Positions 28,235 to 37,811 of a DNA stretch of 64,000 nucleotides are shown here, piece after piece. Source of the stretch: CAYWQB01 sp964460785. Lineage in GTDB: Bacteria > Chlamydiota > Chlamydiia > Chlamydiales > CAYWQB01. Both the position numbers and the translations under genes were made by a program. The first letter of the stretch is position 1. Every line of letters begins with the position of its first letter. The notes below the pieces were generated by a model. That model was given only the letters and a program-made list of their open reading frames with translations. It was not told the DNA's origin and searched no databases. The stretch lies in NCBI GenBank assembly GCA_964460785.1, contig CAYWQB010000001.1:620001-684000 (forward strand), in the 5' to 3' direction.

Positions 28235-30934
28235 TTACACAGAAAAAAGCATCTCTTCTAAAGCTCGATAGTCCGTCTTTCCTGTAGCTAGAATAGGAAT
28301 GCGATCTACCTCATGAACTGCATGTACTTTAATTAAATTACTAAACCCTGCTTTTCTAAGTACTTCATTTGCTTCTTTGACAGATAAGTTAAATTTTGAA
28401 GCTAAGGCGATCTTTGGCTTTCCTGACTTCTGCTCTTCTTGGCTTAGCACCACAAATTGCGGCTCTTCATCAGCTAGTGGCCACTTTTCTTGTAGAGCAT
28501 AATCCATAAATGCTTCTTCCATTGCAGGCAAGCTGATCATCTCTCCACCAATTTTTACAAAACGCTTCAGTCGCCCTACAATATGCAAGCAAGCGTTCGC
28601 ATCAAAGTAGCCCAAATCCCCCGTATTGTACCAATTTTGTCCATCTAATTGAATGAATGGATCTTTAGCAATGTCTCCTAAATAACCTGAAAATACATTT
28701 TCCCCTAGCGCCACGACAATCCCCGTTTCTCCTTGAGGCTGAAGCTTATGAGTTGTAGGGTGCACAACTTTCAGCTGCACTCCTTGCAAGGCGCGTCCCA
28801 CTCCTGCAAGCTTCTCATCAGGCCGGTTTACAGCCAGTACGGGAGAGCATTCTGTCGCTCCATAGCCCTCTATCAAAGCACAGGACGAAGGTGCTTTCTG
28901 AGCAAAAAGCTCCTTCAAGTCATCTGGAAGGCGTTCAGCCCCTGTAACGACTAAACGCAAAGAGCGAAACTGTGGAGGATGACCTGCTCGCAGCACACTC
29001 CTCAAAAAAGTTGGAGGAAGACAAACACAGGTTGCCTTCCACTTTCGGATGCCTTGGGCAAGACGCATAGCGTGAGTTGGGTTAGGAGTGAAGGCCACAC
29101 GCAAACCAGACAAAATAGGTAAAAGTCCTGTCACAGCAAAGCCAAAAGAGTGGAAGGGAGGCAAAGCTCCATAAAGAATATCTCCTCGATCCAGCTGAAT
29201 ACTTGCTAAGCTTGATTGCGCATTAGCCAGCAAATTCTTATGGCTAAGAGGGACCCCTTTGGGGAAGCTTTCTGTACCGGAGGTGAATAAAATCACAGCA
29301 GGATCTTCTCCTGAGACCTTCTTTTTACGATAAGCATCTAAAAGCTTCCTCTTTCTTTTTGAAGAGAGATAAGCCTTTACAAGATCTACTGGAGAGAGCT
29401 CCATACGCAAATTTTCAAGCAGATAAAAGCTTTCATGAAGTGGACTCACATCCACACCTTGTAGCGCAGAAAGAAACTGATTGGATGTTAGGCAAACCTG
29501 CACTCCTGCTGTCTCTTTCATGCTTGCTAGGTTTCTAGGCCCACAGGTCCAGTTAAACATTACCGGTACCTTCCCTGCCAACAAGATCGCTAATATTGTT
29601 GCATAACAGCCTGTGGAGGCAGGTAAAAGAACTCCAATATGCTGATCCTTTGTATGTTTTTCTATCCAGTTGGCTAAAAGCACGACCTTATAGAGAAATG
29701 CGTCATACGTTAAAGCCCCTGCGAGAGCATCAGCACAGCAAAGTTGCCCTTGCATCCTCGCTGCTGTACATAAGAACGCTTCTCCAATAGTTTGCTCTTT
29801 GGGAATTTCTGCCCTTGGCCGGTGACTTGTTTCCTGCCACTGCTTTTTAGGAGGTGGAGAGACCTGCCAGCTGCGAGATGGCTCTACTTGTTTACCAGCA
29901 AAGGCCATCACAGATGCAATATCTGAAAGTTCATCCGGGCGAACCTCTTCAACTCCATACTGCTGCTGGAGGTGAGCAACTACCTCTGCAATATTCAAAG
30001 AGTCTAATCCCAAATCTGCAGAAAGGTGCATTGTTGCCTGTAACTGCTCTATGGGCTTTTCACTTATCAGGGCAAGGCACTGGTAAATATCTTGTTGAAT
30101 CTCTTGAGGAATTTTTGAAAGGTCGACCTTCTGTTGCTTTTTACGAAATGTAGTATCCTTCCTCTTTGGCTCCTCCCAAAAAGACCGTGCCACTTGTTGC
30201 ACTGGCTCTTCTTCTACAACTTCACCACTGGGCAGGTGATACTGGTTGTACCATCTCTCTAAATATTGATTGACCTCTTGCTTAGTTCCTTCATAGGGGA
30301 AGTCCTCTACCACTTCAAAAGTAATGGTGACTTCTCTCTTTGGCATAAAAAAAAGGCCTGCACGCAATAAATCTTTTATCCCTTGCCAAGCCACTTGAGC
30401 AAAGTCTGGTGTTTGCCCATTTTCTATAGTAGAAAAGGAACTCCCCCACATGCCCTCCGTACGAGCTAGAATAATTCTTGGTCGATCGACACGCTCAAGA
30501 ATAGACTTAAGCATAGACTTTCCACCTAAAACTTCTTTCCCTTGCCGTTTAAGCTGTCCAGCAGGATAGAGAAGAATCGCATCTCCTTTATATAGAGCTT
30601 TTGTCATTTGATGATAGCTACGTTCAAGGCAGAATGCTTTATAACTATTTTGCCCATTGTCAAAGTTTGGAATGGGAATCGCTCCAAGCCAGTGCATTAA
30701 ACGCGGGAATGAATAGAAAAACTGCTCCACAATGAGAGGACGAGGAGTTTTCCTTCCCCCACAAAATAGAGTAATTAAAACAGGATCTAGCTCAGAAGGA
30801 TGGTTGGGGAGTAAGAGAGCTCCGTGAGGAGACTCTCTTAGAGCCCTTCGCAAGCTTTCTAGCCCTCGCACATGCACACGATAGCGCAAAGACAGACACT
30901 TTCGTACAAAAGAGAAAAGGAGCTTTTTTAACAT
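28235..30934 (-). CDS. aas: Fused acyltransferase / acyl carrier / acyl-activating protein (Aas-like)
   Basis: 899 residues from the ATG at 30934 (MLKKLLFSF), chosen for its GAGG 6 nt upstream; an ATG at 30955 would add seven residues without a ribosome site. Three domains: a PlsC-type acyltransferase with NHPSELD (H45, D50) at about 20-230; an acyl-carrier-like domain at about 270-345 with LGLDSLNIAEVV, where S312 is the expected phosphopantetheine site; and an AMP-forming acyl synthetase with TSGTESFPKG at 551-560 and EGYGATECSPV further on. Aas enzymes activate fatty acids to acyl-ACP and re-acylate lyso-phospholipids, letting chlamydiae use host fatty acids. As I recall the pathogens' Aas is shorter and lacks the carrier domain. 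Confidence 0.88.
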   Translation of the reverse strand: MLKKLLFSFVRKCLSLRYRVHVRGLESLRRALRESPHGALLLPNHPSELDPVLITLFCGGRKTPRPLIVEQFFYSFPRLMHWLGAIPIPNFDNGQNSYKAFCLERSYHQMTKALYKGDAILLYPAGQLKRQGKEVLGGKSMLKSILERVDRPRIILARTEGMWGSSFSTIENGQTPDFAQVAWQGIKDLLRAGLFFMPKREVTITFEVVEDFPYEGTKQEVNQYLERWYNQYHLPSGEVVEEEPVQQVARSFWEEPKRKDTTFRKKQQKVDLSKIPQEIQQDIYQCLALISEKPIEQLQATMHLSADLGLDSLNIAEVVAHLQQQYGVEEVRPDELSDIASVMAFAGKQVEPSRSWQVSPPPKKQWQETSHRPRAEIPKEQTIGEAFLCTAARMQGQLCCADALAGALTYDAFLYKVVLLANWIEKHTKDQHIGVLLPASTGCYATILAILLAGKVPVMFNWTCGPRNLASMKETAGVQVCLTSNQFLSALQGVDVSPLHESFYLLENLRMELSPVDLVKAYLSSKRKRKLLDAYRKKKVSGEDPAVILFTSGTESFPKGVPLSHKNLLANAQSSLASIQLDRGDILYGALPPFHSFGFAVTGLLPILSGLRVAFTPNPTHAMRLAQGIRKWKATCVCLPPTFLRSVLRAGHPPQFRSLRLVVTGAERLPDDLKELFAQKAPSSCALIEGYGATECSPVLAVNRPDEKLAGVGRALQGVQLKVVHPTTHKLQPQGETGIVVALGENVFSGYLGDIAKDPFIQLDGQNWYNTGDLGYFDANACLHIVGRLKRFVKIGGEMISLPAMEEAFMDYALQEKWPLADEEPQFVVLSQEEQKSGKPKIALASKFNLSVKEANEVLRKAGFSNLIKVHAVHEVDRIPILATGKTDYRALEEMLFSV

Positions 30935-31036
30935 AGGCCACCTCACCTCGCTCATTGTACGCTAGCAAAGCTATCTTTCCCAGTATTTGCAAAAGCTCGC
31001 CCTTTACAACTTAGCAACTCTTTTATACCAAACATG

Positions 31037-34000
31037 TTAAATCTGACGGTCCAAGCTTATCAATAGCTGACCAGATCGATGACGGCTACCAAATGCTCCC
31101 TGCAAGTCTATACTGCAAGACCATCCCTGCCCCCGAGAGTAGACAATTCCTACCTGAGGAGATACCAAGTTTTCATCACGCCAGCCTAAATCTAAATCAA
31201 GCTCGGAGCCTACCAACGTTGTTTTAATTGTTTGGTCTCCATATCGACGACGATGAACAAAGGCTAAGCTTTCATTAAACGTCCAATGTCCTGTGTTGCT
31301 TTGCTTTTCCTGAGTAAGCTGCACACCCACAGCCCCTCGGAAGAGTCCTGAGTAAAGCTTTTGCTGCTTTGCCCTAAAAGAGCCTTCTCCTAACTCTTGA
31401 AAACGACTGGTATAATTCATTACATAATCTAAAGCGATAAATGGCTTAACCTCTCCCCACTTAGACAGAAGGTTCCAAAGAACGCCAATATGAGGAGAGA
31501 GTTGCCGCGCATGATACTTGGCTCGCATTTGATAAACATGAGAAGGAGAAATATTACTCTGCTGATCTGTCTTATCAAAAGAAAATAGAATCGATGGTTC
31601 GATAACAACCTTTCCTATTGCTTTTTGCCCATAAAGAGCCGCCACATAATAGTCAGTTGTCGCATTTCCTAAAGAACCGTCATGCTCTAGACGACTATGA
31701 GCATACCCTGCTGCAATGCCTGCAAGAGTCTCTTTACTAGAGCATTCATACCCAAATAAGACGCCTCCTGCCTGACTGTCAAATTTCGGACGCACAGAGT
31801 CTTTTTTGACAGAAAGATAATTGGAAAGACCTGTCACAAACCCTCTTCCCCCTTTCGGAGCATCTTGCAAGCCTGTAAAGTCTCTAGTTCTAGACGACAG
31901 CAAGTCTGTAATTGTCAAAGCGACTTCTTGCTCAACAATGAGATTTGCACTTAAGCGCAACTGTAACCCACTGACACCTGCAGAAGACATTGTTTCTGCA
32001 GAGTATAGCGTTTGCCCTCCTACAGAGCTTTCATTATAAATCAGAGGAATGCCATCGATCGTGCTCGCTAGTGATGCAAAAGAGCCATCGATCGTCTCTG
32101 CTTGCAGGAAGGTAAAACTCCCTGCAGGATAACCTCCATCAGAGAAGAAAGTAAGAGAAGCTCCATCAATTGTTGCTGTATCTTGAACGACAACTATAGA
32201 TGAACCCGTTGCATCCACTTCAATCTCTAAGGTACTTCCAGGAACTAAAAATAGGTTTTCAACTTCCATGGTTCCCACAGAAGCGCCAGGGGAAAAGGTT
32301 GCTCCAGAGGAAACCTGAATCTCTTTTAGCTTACCAGTTCCTCTAAAGCGGCTGGCAGCTCCCACATCCACACGAACTGGAGCATCCACTCCAATCACTT
32401 TGTACTCTCCTCCCTTCTCCCCTTGAATCGATAAGCTTCCTGTTCCTTGCAGGCTGCCCTGATTCACTACAGAAACGGCTCCCAAGTCAAACGTAAGCGT
32501 TCCCTCTTCCAGGTTGAGTGGGGTATCTAATTGAAAATTCTGCCCTTCCTCACTATCAATCTTAAGAATGCCCCCCTTACTTAGGATTGTCCCAGACCCT
32601 AGCTGTGAAGGTGCAGAAATCACAAGGGAAGCTCCTTGATCGACCTCCCATGTCCCAGAAAATGCAGGTTGAGCTTTTGTAAGTGCAAATGCTCCCCCTT
32701 CTCCCTGCAAAGAAAAAGTTGCCTTTTCTTGAGCAGAAAGATCCCCTTTATAGGAGATCTGGCTTTCTCCCATATCTATGGTAAGAGCACTTCCTTTTTC
32801 TCCTATATCTTGCAAGGCAAAGGAGATCTCCTCTGCAAAACCAGTGGTTGCATCCAACAAGAGTGTTCCTGGCCCAGATAGGGTCAAAGAGCCATCAGAC
32901 TCTTCATTTCCAATGGGTCCATTGATTGCAATTGTCTCTCCCTCTGGAACTTCAAGAGTGACGTCACTGCTACCATGCAAAAAGATTTGTTGGCCGGCAA
33001 CTTGTCCTGAAGAACTCCCTCCACCTGCCGTGACACTGCTTGCACCAAAACTATTCGCAGCATGGACTGTTAAACTTCCTTGATCATGAATAAAAATAGC
33101 CCCTCCATAGGCAGAGCCTCCTTGGCCATGAGCTGCTCCACCTCCAAAGCCTCCTGCACCACTAGCTCCTTGCGCCCCATTTGGGGACCCTCCAGAACCT
33201 CCTGCTGAACCTCCTTCTCCGAAGCCTCCAGAGCCTCCTGCTCCACCACTACCTCCTAAGAACTGGTTCCCGCTAGGAGGAAAGCTTCCAGCATGACCGC
33301 CATCACCGCCAACGCCTCCTGCGCCTCCAAAGCCTCCAGCACCGCCGGCACCACCTGGGCCACCGCCCCCTCCATAGCCGCCTGAAGAGCCTGCAGCTGC
33401 AGTCCCTCCTGCACCTCCAGTACCACCAGCACCTCCAGAACCGCCTACCGCTCCAAATCCTCCAGAACCGCCGGCACCACCTGCACCACCAGAGCCACCA
33501 TACCCTCCATAACTTCCCTCTCCATTACCTCCATCACCACCAGTGCCTCCAGGTCCACCATTACCTCCAGAGAATCCTACAACCCCCTGGCCTCCATCAC
33601 CACCAGCACCGCCTGCTCCTCCATTATGACCGGGAGCTCCTGTAGGGGCTGAACCATCACCACCTCGACCTCCCTGGCCTCCATCACCGCCAACACCTCC
33701 TGGAGCTCCGTTGCCCCCTGCTCCCCCAGGACCTCCATCTGAGCCAACTTCGTTCGGTGCTCCTGGGCTTCCATCTGTTCCAGAGCTTCCTGTACTTCCT
33801 GGAGACTGCCCAGAAGGGGGTGACGCGCTTAAAGCCAAAACTCCTGCTAAAGATCCTCCGGGGCCACTACCTGTGCCCTCTCCACCTACAGCTGATGTAT
33901 TGTCAAACGTGACATTTTCTAAGGTTGCATTGACACCAGGCCCCACAAACAAGCCTGCTCCCATTCCTGCAGCACCACCAGCCCCATTGCCTCCTTGATC

Positions 34001-34381
34001 CTTCATATCTTTAAAGGCGATATTTTTGACTGTTATCGCAAGAGGTTGTTCACCCTCAACTTCTCCCCCGTACGTAAAAAACCCGCGAAACTCTCCACCC
34101 CCATCAATGACTACAGAAGGCTCTCCGCTTGGTAGGGTTCCCCCTTCTATCACAATAGTTTTGCTAGGATTATCAGCTTGCTGCTGATAAATAGGTGGTA
34201 ATTGTTCTGACAGAGATAGGGTTAGGTTGGGGGCGATTGTAATCGTATAATTTGATGCAGTACCTGCATTGGCTTCATTGATTTTTTGCCTTAACTCGGA
34301 CTCTGTAGAGACAGTTTGGGCCTCCAGGCAAAAAGCGCTTAATAAGCTGATACTAAGAGATAAAAAGCGTAGACCCTTCAT
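31037..34381 (-). CDS. Autotransporter with a PGRS-like glycine-rich passenger
   Basis: 1114 residues. Signal peptide MKGLRFLSLSISLLSAFCLEA; a beta-helix-like region (about 40-165) with repeated strands; a glycine-rich block of GGxGG and GGDGGxGG repeats at about 197-427; more beta-helix sequence to about 700, including the typical passenger-end motif FLQAETIDGSFAS; and a C-terminal beta-barrel from about 835 to the end with alternating amphipathic strands, such as LFGYECSSKETLAGIAAGYAHS. It should be inserted in the outer membrane with its passenger at the cell surface. The last residues (LISLDRQI) lack the terminal Phe/Trp of many barrels. Adhesion or antigenic variation is the likely role, by analogy with chlamydial Pmps. 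Confidence 0.85.
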   Translation of the reverse strand: MKGLRFLSLSISLLSAFCLEAQTVSTESELRQKINEANAGTASNYTITIAPNLTLSLSEQLPPIYQQQADNPSKTIVIEGGTLPSGEPSVVIDGGGEFRGFFTYGGEVEGEQPLAITVKNIAFKDMKDQGGNGAGGAAGMGAGLFVGPGVNATLENVTFDNTSAVGGEGTGSGPGGSLAGVLALSASPPSGQSPGSTGSSGTDGSPGAPNEVGSDGGPGGAGGNGAPGGVGGDGGQGGRGGDGSAPTGAPGHNGGAGGAGGDGGQGVVGFSGGNGGPGGTGGDGGNGEGSYGGYGGSGGAGGAGGSGGFGAVGGSGGAGGTGGAGGTAAAGSSGGYGGGGGPGGAGGAGGFGGAGGVGGDGGHAGSFPPSGNQFLGGSGGAGGSGGFGEGGSAGGSGGSPNGAQGASGAGGFGGGAAHGQGGSAYGGAIFIHDQGSLTVHAANSFGASSVTAGGGSSSGQVAGQQIFLHGSSDVTLEVPEGETIAINGPIGNEESDGSLTLSGPGTLLLDATTGFAEEISFALQDIGEKGSALTIDMGESQISYKGDLSAQEKATFSLQGEGGAFALTKAQPAFSGTWEVDQGASLVISAPSQLGSGTILSKGGILKIDSEEGQNFQLDTPLNLEEGTLTFDLGAVSVVNQGSLQGTGSLSIQGEKGGEYKVIGVDAPVRVDVGAASRFRGTGKLKEIQVSSGATFSPGASVGTMEVENLFLVPGSTLEIEVDATGSSIVVVQDTATIDGASLTFFSDGGYPAGSFTFLQAETIDGSFASLASTIDGIPLIYNESSVGGQTLYSAETMSSAGVSGLQLRLSANLIVEQEVALTITDLLSSRTRDFTGLQDAPKGGRGFVTGLSNYLSVKKDSVRPKFDSQAGGVLFGYECSSKETLAGIAAGYAHSRLEHDGSLGNATTDYYVAALYGQKAIGKVVIEPSILFSFDKTDQQSNISPSHVYQMRAKYHARQLSPHIGVLWNLLSKWGEVKPFIALDYVMNYTSRFQELGEGSFRAKQQKLYSGLFRGAVGVQLTQEKQSNTGHWTFNESLAFVHRRRYGDQTIKTTLVGSELDLDLGWRDENLVSPQVGIVYSRGQGWSCSIDLQGAFGSRHRSGQLLISLDRQI
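33101..33793 (-). repeat. Tandem GGxGG-coding repeat tract inside the autotransporter gene
   Basis: About 690 bases encode residues 197-427, over half of them glycine, in short units such as GGAGGAGG and GGDGGQGG. On the plus strand the DNA reads as repeated variants of acctccagcaccgcc. Such tracts expand and contract by slippage and resemble mycobacterial PE_PGRS passengers. Confidence 0.85.
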
Positions 34382-34462
34382 TATTCTGCCATCTTTTACA
34401 ACTTATGAGAAAAGTTTTGATAGCTAGATAAAAATAAAATAACAATAGGTTTTCAGCGAAAG

Positions 34463-34515
34463 GCTTACCAAAGAATAAAGGTAAGCTGTGGGCTACTTTA
34501 TATAATAAGTAGCCC
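34463..34515. repeat. Two tandem hairpins between bioY and the autotransporter
   Basis: GCTTACC (34463-34469) pairs with GGTAAGC (34480-34486), and GGGCTACTT (34490-34498) pairs with AAGTAGCCC (34507-34515). They lie just 3' of bioY on its strand and upstream of the autotransporter start. Neither is followed by a long U-run on the bioY strand, so they may be a factor-independent end, an mRNA-stabilising structure or protein sites. Confidence 0.5.
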
Positions 34516-34532
34516 AAAAAGAATGACTCATA

Positions 34533-35090
34533 TTAACGGCGGTGAATCAACCAACCACAGCCTGCTACAAGTAAAATCTGAGCAAGGTTTGGTAGAGCAA
34601 ATGGCAGAAATCCAAGAGCCAATACCTTATCAAAACCAACAAAGCAAGCGAGCCAAGGCAAGCCGACTAAATGAGTCACAACATTTCCTGCGAGTAGACC
34701 CACTAACAAACCAAAGCCTTTCATCCCTTTCAGGTTTTGATAAGTATATCCTGTAACGAATGCTGCAAATGGTAGAGCAAGAAGGTAACCAAAGTTTGTA
34801 AAGCTAAAAATACCGCAAGATCCAAATGCAAAGACTGGCGCTCCCATTGCTCCCAAAGCAACATAGCTCATGACAGATACAAACGCTTTTTTAGGACCTA
34901 GAATCCACCCTAGTGCCAAAGCAGTCACCATCTGAAAGGTAATGGGTACTGGCGTAAATGATAAAGGAATGGCAGCTTGAGCACCAAGAGTCATCAAGCA
35001 AATACCAAAAAAGATCGATGCTACGATTCCTACAGCCGAGCGCTTAGACTGCTGAATAAGCGTTGTGATTTGTTGTGTTAAGGCTGACAT
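34533..35090 (-). CDS. bioY: Biotin transporter BioY (ECF S component)
   Basis: 185 residues, strongly hydrophobic with about six transmembrane segments. The FTPVPITFQMVTALALGWILGP stretch (about 46-67) and the downstream GLPWLACF region fit the BioY substrate-binding protein of energy-coupling-factor biotin transporters. No ATPase or EcfT partner is adjacent, as is common for solitary BioY. A biotin synthesis operon is not seen in this window, so the cell may depend on uptake. It lies 18 nt downstream of the nudix gene. Confidence 0.88.
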   Translation of the reverse strand: MSALTQQITTLIQQSKRSAVGIVASIFFGICLMTLGAQAAIPLSFTPVPITFQMVTALALGWILGPKKAFVSVMSYVALGAMGAPVFAFGSCGIFSFTNFGYLLALPFAAFVTGYTYQNLKGMKGFGLLVGLLAGNVVTHLVGLPWLACFVGFDKVLALGFLPFALPNLAQILLVAGCGWLIHRR

Positions 35091-35108
35091 TTTGAGAGGT
35101 TCTCCTTG

Positions 35109-35540
35109 TTAAGATTCAGGACACAAAAGGCTTTTTGCAAGAGCACAAACCTCTTTTGTTCCGCGATAAGTAGCCTGGTGTTCTGCACGTTCAATTGGAA
35201 CCCATTGTCCCTCAGCGATTTCTTCTTGTTGAAGGTGCTCTTTCCCCTCGACCCAGGCGATATAATATAAAACGTTTTTGGATACAGTCTGCGTTCCTTT
35301 TTGAAAAGCATATGACTCGATAAGTGGGTCTAAGTCTTCAAATACGACAGGCCTAAGCCCAGTCTCTTCATAAAGCTCGCGCACTGCAGCTTCTTGACCA
35401 CTTTCCTGACCATCAGCATGCCCTTTTGGTAGGCCCCAGTGCCCCTGCACCTGCTGAATCATAAAGACATCAATCCCTTGGCTCTCCCCTCGTCGGATGG
35501 GAAAAATTCCAAAAGATTGGTCTTTAATTACCTGACTCAT
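35109..35540 (-). CDS. Nudix hydrolase (MutT/diadenosine tetraphosphatase-like)
   Basis: 143 residues. The Nudix box G-x5-E-x7-REL-x-EE-x-G is complete in GHADGQESGQEAAVRELYEETG (residues about 41-62). It hydrolyses nucleoside diphosphate-linked compounds using Mg; the preceding IQQVQGHWGLPKG is typical of the Ap4A hydrolase/MutT group. The ATG overlaps the fabF stop by 4 nt (ATGA), so the pair is co-translated. The substrate cannot be fixed from the sequence. Confidence 0.9.
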   Translation of the reverse strand: MSQVIKDQSFGIFPIRRGESQGIDVFMIQQVQGHWGLPKGHADGQESGQEAAVRELYEETGLRPVVFEDLDPLIESYAFQKGTQTVSKNVLYYIAWVEGKEHLQQEEIAEGQWVPIERAEHQATYRGTKEVCALAKSLLCPES

Positions 35541-36799
35541 CCCTGGTACTTGCTAAGAAGGATTGATGAGTTATGCCCACCAAAGCCAAAAGAGTTAGAC
35601 AGCGCTACATCTACATCTAAGCTCTTTGCCTCATCTTTCACAGGGTCTAGATCTCTCAGAGCATCTGTTGGATCTGTTAAGTTGATTGTGGGGTGAAGCT
35701 TTCCTGTTTCCAATGCCTTCAATACAGCAACAGCTTCAAGCCCCCCACTAGCACCCAGCCCGTGTCCAATCATAGACTTCGTAGCATTGATACACATCTT
35801 CTTTGTTTGGGCTCCGAACACCGTGTGTACTGCAGAAAGCTCTTCGACATCTCCGACGGGGGTAGACGTTGCATGAGCATTGATATAGTTAATGCGTTCT
35901 TTTGATATGCCTGCATCCACTACAGCTTTTTCCATACATAGCGCCATGCCTTCTCCACCAGGCTTTGGAGCTGTGATATGGAAGGCGTCACATGAAACCT
36001 CTCCTCCCAAATACTCGGCAAGGATCGGTGCTCCACGCTCAAGAGCATGCTCTAAACTTTCAAGGACAAGCATTCCGGCTCCTTCACCCATCACAAAGCC
36101 ATCTCTGGCTGCATCAAAAGGGCGCGAAGCCTCTGCTGGACGATCATTGTATCCAGAAGAGAGAGCTTTACAGGCTACGAAGCCAGCCATAGAAATAGGA
36201 ATAAGAGGCGCTTCTGCTCCACCACAAATCATCACATCTGCTTGACCTGCACGAATATGGTTTGCAGCAGCAATAATGCTATAGTTTGCTGTAGCACAAG
36301 CTGTAGAGATCGAGTAATTTGGCCCCATAAATCCCTGATCAATCGCAAGAAGTCCTCCTGCCATATTCGTGATCATATAGGGAATGAAGAAAGGCGAGAT
36401 CTTTTTGGGCCCTTTACTCTCTAGAGTGCTCACACCCTCGCTGAAGGTCTTCATGCCTCCCATGCCAGAGCTCATAATTGCGCCACAGCGAGACTTATCT
36501 AAGCGATCTGCTGCTTCGCCATCAAGTAAGCCTGCCTGTTCTAACGAGCGTTTACCCGCAACCATAGCATAGCGAATGAATGGATCTACCCGGCGCTCTA
36601 GCTTACGGTCTATATAACCATCTGTTACTAGGTCCTGGACTGGAGCTGCATAGGTGGTTGGGTACTCTTCTGCAGGAATGAAATCTACTGTGCGTATGCC
36701 ACTATGTCCCGCTAATAGGTGGTTATAGTACGCATCCACATCACTTCCAAAGCAGGAAACGATTCCCATGCCTGTGACAACGACACGCTTTTTACTCAT
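35537..36799 (-). CDS. fabF: 3-oxoacyl-ACP synthase II
   Basis: 420 residues, condensing enzyme of type II fatty acid synthesis that extends acyl-ACP with malonyl-ACP. The Cys-His-His triad is present: C168 in STACATANYS, H309 in NAHATSTPVGD and H346 in MIGHGLGASGG. Length and N-terminal RVVVTGMGIVSCFG match FabF. It runs on into the nudix gene. Confidence 0.96.
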   Translation of the reverse strand: MSKKRVVVTGMGIVSCFGSDVDAYYNHLLAGHSGIRTVDFIPAEEYPTTYAAPVQDLVTDGYIDRKLERRVDPFIRYAMVAGKRSLEQAGLLDGEAADRLDKSRCGAIMSSGMGGMKTFSEGVSTLESKGPKKISPFFIPYMITNMAGGLLAIDQGFMGPNYSISTACATANYSIIAAANHIRAGQADVMICGGAEAPLIPISMAGFVACKALSSGYNDRPAEASRPFDAARDGFVMGEGAGMLVLESLEHALERGAPILAEYLGGEVSCDAFHITAPKPGGEGMALCMEKAVVDAGISKERINYINAHATSTPVGDVEELSAVHTVFGAQTKKMCINATKSMIGHGLGASGGLEAVAVLKALETGKLHPTINLTDPTDALRDLDPVKDEAKSLDVDVALSNSFGFGGHNSSILLSKYQG

Positions 36800-36819
36800 G
36801 CTCTCACCCCGATCCTTGG

Positions 36820-37176
36820 TTACGAAGCTTCTTCAATGTCTAAGTGGACGACTTTCGCTCCACTCCATAAGCCTTCAAGATTATAAAACTCGCGCAATGA
36901 AGGTTTAAAAAGATGGAGTATGACATTGGAGTAATCCATAACGACCCAATCGCCATTTGAGAGACCTTCAACATAAGCAGGCCGCTCACCCGCTTTGCGA
37001 AGCGTCCTTTCCACTTCATTGGCTAGACTTTGCACATGGCGCTCTACATTTCCCTCTGCAATGACAAAATAGTCAGTAAAAGAGCATTGTTCGCGCACAT
37101 CTATGACAATTAGGTTAAAGCCTTTTTTATCATAAATTGCCTGTGCTATTAGGTTAAGAGTTTTATTTTCTTGCAA
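36820..37176 (-). CDS. rsfS: Ribosomal silencing factor RsfS
   Basis: 118 residues, YbeB/DUF143 family. Conserved FTDYFVIAEGNVERHVQSLANEVE (about 33-56) and the downstream DWVVMDYSNVILHLFKPSLREFYNLEGLW. It binds uL14 and keeps the subunits apart in slow growth, a role that fits the chlamydial elementary body. It is between fabF and nadD, the common nadD-rsfS order. Confidence 0.94.
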   Translation of the reverse strand: MQENKTLNLIAQAIYDKKGFNLIVIDVREQCSFTDYFVIAEGNVERHVQSLANEVERTLRKAGERPAYVEGLSNGDWVVMDYSNVILHLFKPSLREFYNLEGLWSGAKVVHLDIEEAS

Positions 37177-37205
37177 AAGACTCTCTTAAATAAAAATTTT
37201 TAGCA

Positions 37206-37811
37206 TTAACAGTATAATTGATTTTCTTGGATATAGTCCAGTACTTTTGGCAAGATCAGGTGAGCACAGTTCCCTTTTTCAAATAATTTTTTTCTTATCA
37301 TTGTGCTATCTACTTCAAAAATCGGGATGTCTGTAAAGCCCGGTTTGACCTTCTCATAGAGCGAAAGATCCGGGATAACGGGGAACTGCTCTGAGCGAAA
37401 TCGCTTGCCTACGAGAATACGTACTTCCTCTATCAATTGATGCACTGCATACCAGCGATGAAGGCCTGCCACAGCATCCTCTCCAACCATAAGAAAAAGC
37501 TGCTGAACATCACTAGAAGTCCCTATTTTTTCTTTAATTGCTCGTACCGTATCAATTGTATAAGAGAGCCCTCCCCGATCAATTTCTTCTGTCAACACAC
37601 GGAAGCTTGGAAAAGCCTCAATAGCAACTTTCACCATTGCAACCCGGTGAGCGGGTGAAGCTAGTGCAGGGTCTTTATGCGGTGAATGTGCTGCCGGGAC
37701 AAACCAGACCTCGTCTAATTGATGCGCCTCTTGTAATTCACAAGCTAGGTGCAAATGGCCGAGGTGGATTGGATCAAAGCTCCCTCCATATAAACCAATT
37801 TTTTTGCTCAT
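37206..37811 (-). CDS. nadD: Nicotinate-nucleotide adenylyltransferase
   Basis: 201 residues with GLYGGSFDPIHLGHLHLA (about 6-23), the nucleotidyltransferase motif containing the HxGH-type sequence, and a C-terminal ISTxxR-type element recognisable as DSTMIRKKL (about 169-177). It adenylates nicotinate mononucleotide in NAD synthesis; nadC is also in this window. Its start overlaps the glutamine synthetase stop by 4 nt. Confidence 0.93.
   Translation of the reverse strand: MSKKIGLYGGSFDPIHLGHLHLACELQEAHQLDEVWFVPAAHSPHKDPALASPAHRVAMVKVAIEAFPSFRVLTEEIDRGGLSYTIDTVRAIKEKIGTSSDVQQLFLMVGEDAVAGLHRWYAVHQLIEEVRILVGKRFRSEQFPVIPDLSLYEKVKPGFTDIPIFEVDSTMIRKKLFEKGNCAHLILPKVLDYIQENQLYC

Noticed and set aside
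33577..33998. Short proline-rich and methionine-rich frames opposite or beside the glycine-rich tract
   Set aside because: Low-complexity shadows of the GGxGG coding sequence.
35091..35108. Biotin-responsive leader or BirA site before bioY
   Set aside because: Only 18 nt separate bioY from the nudix gene and no palindrome is present.
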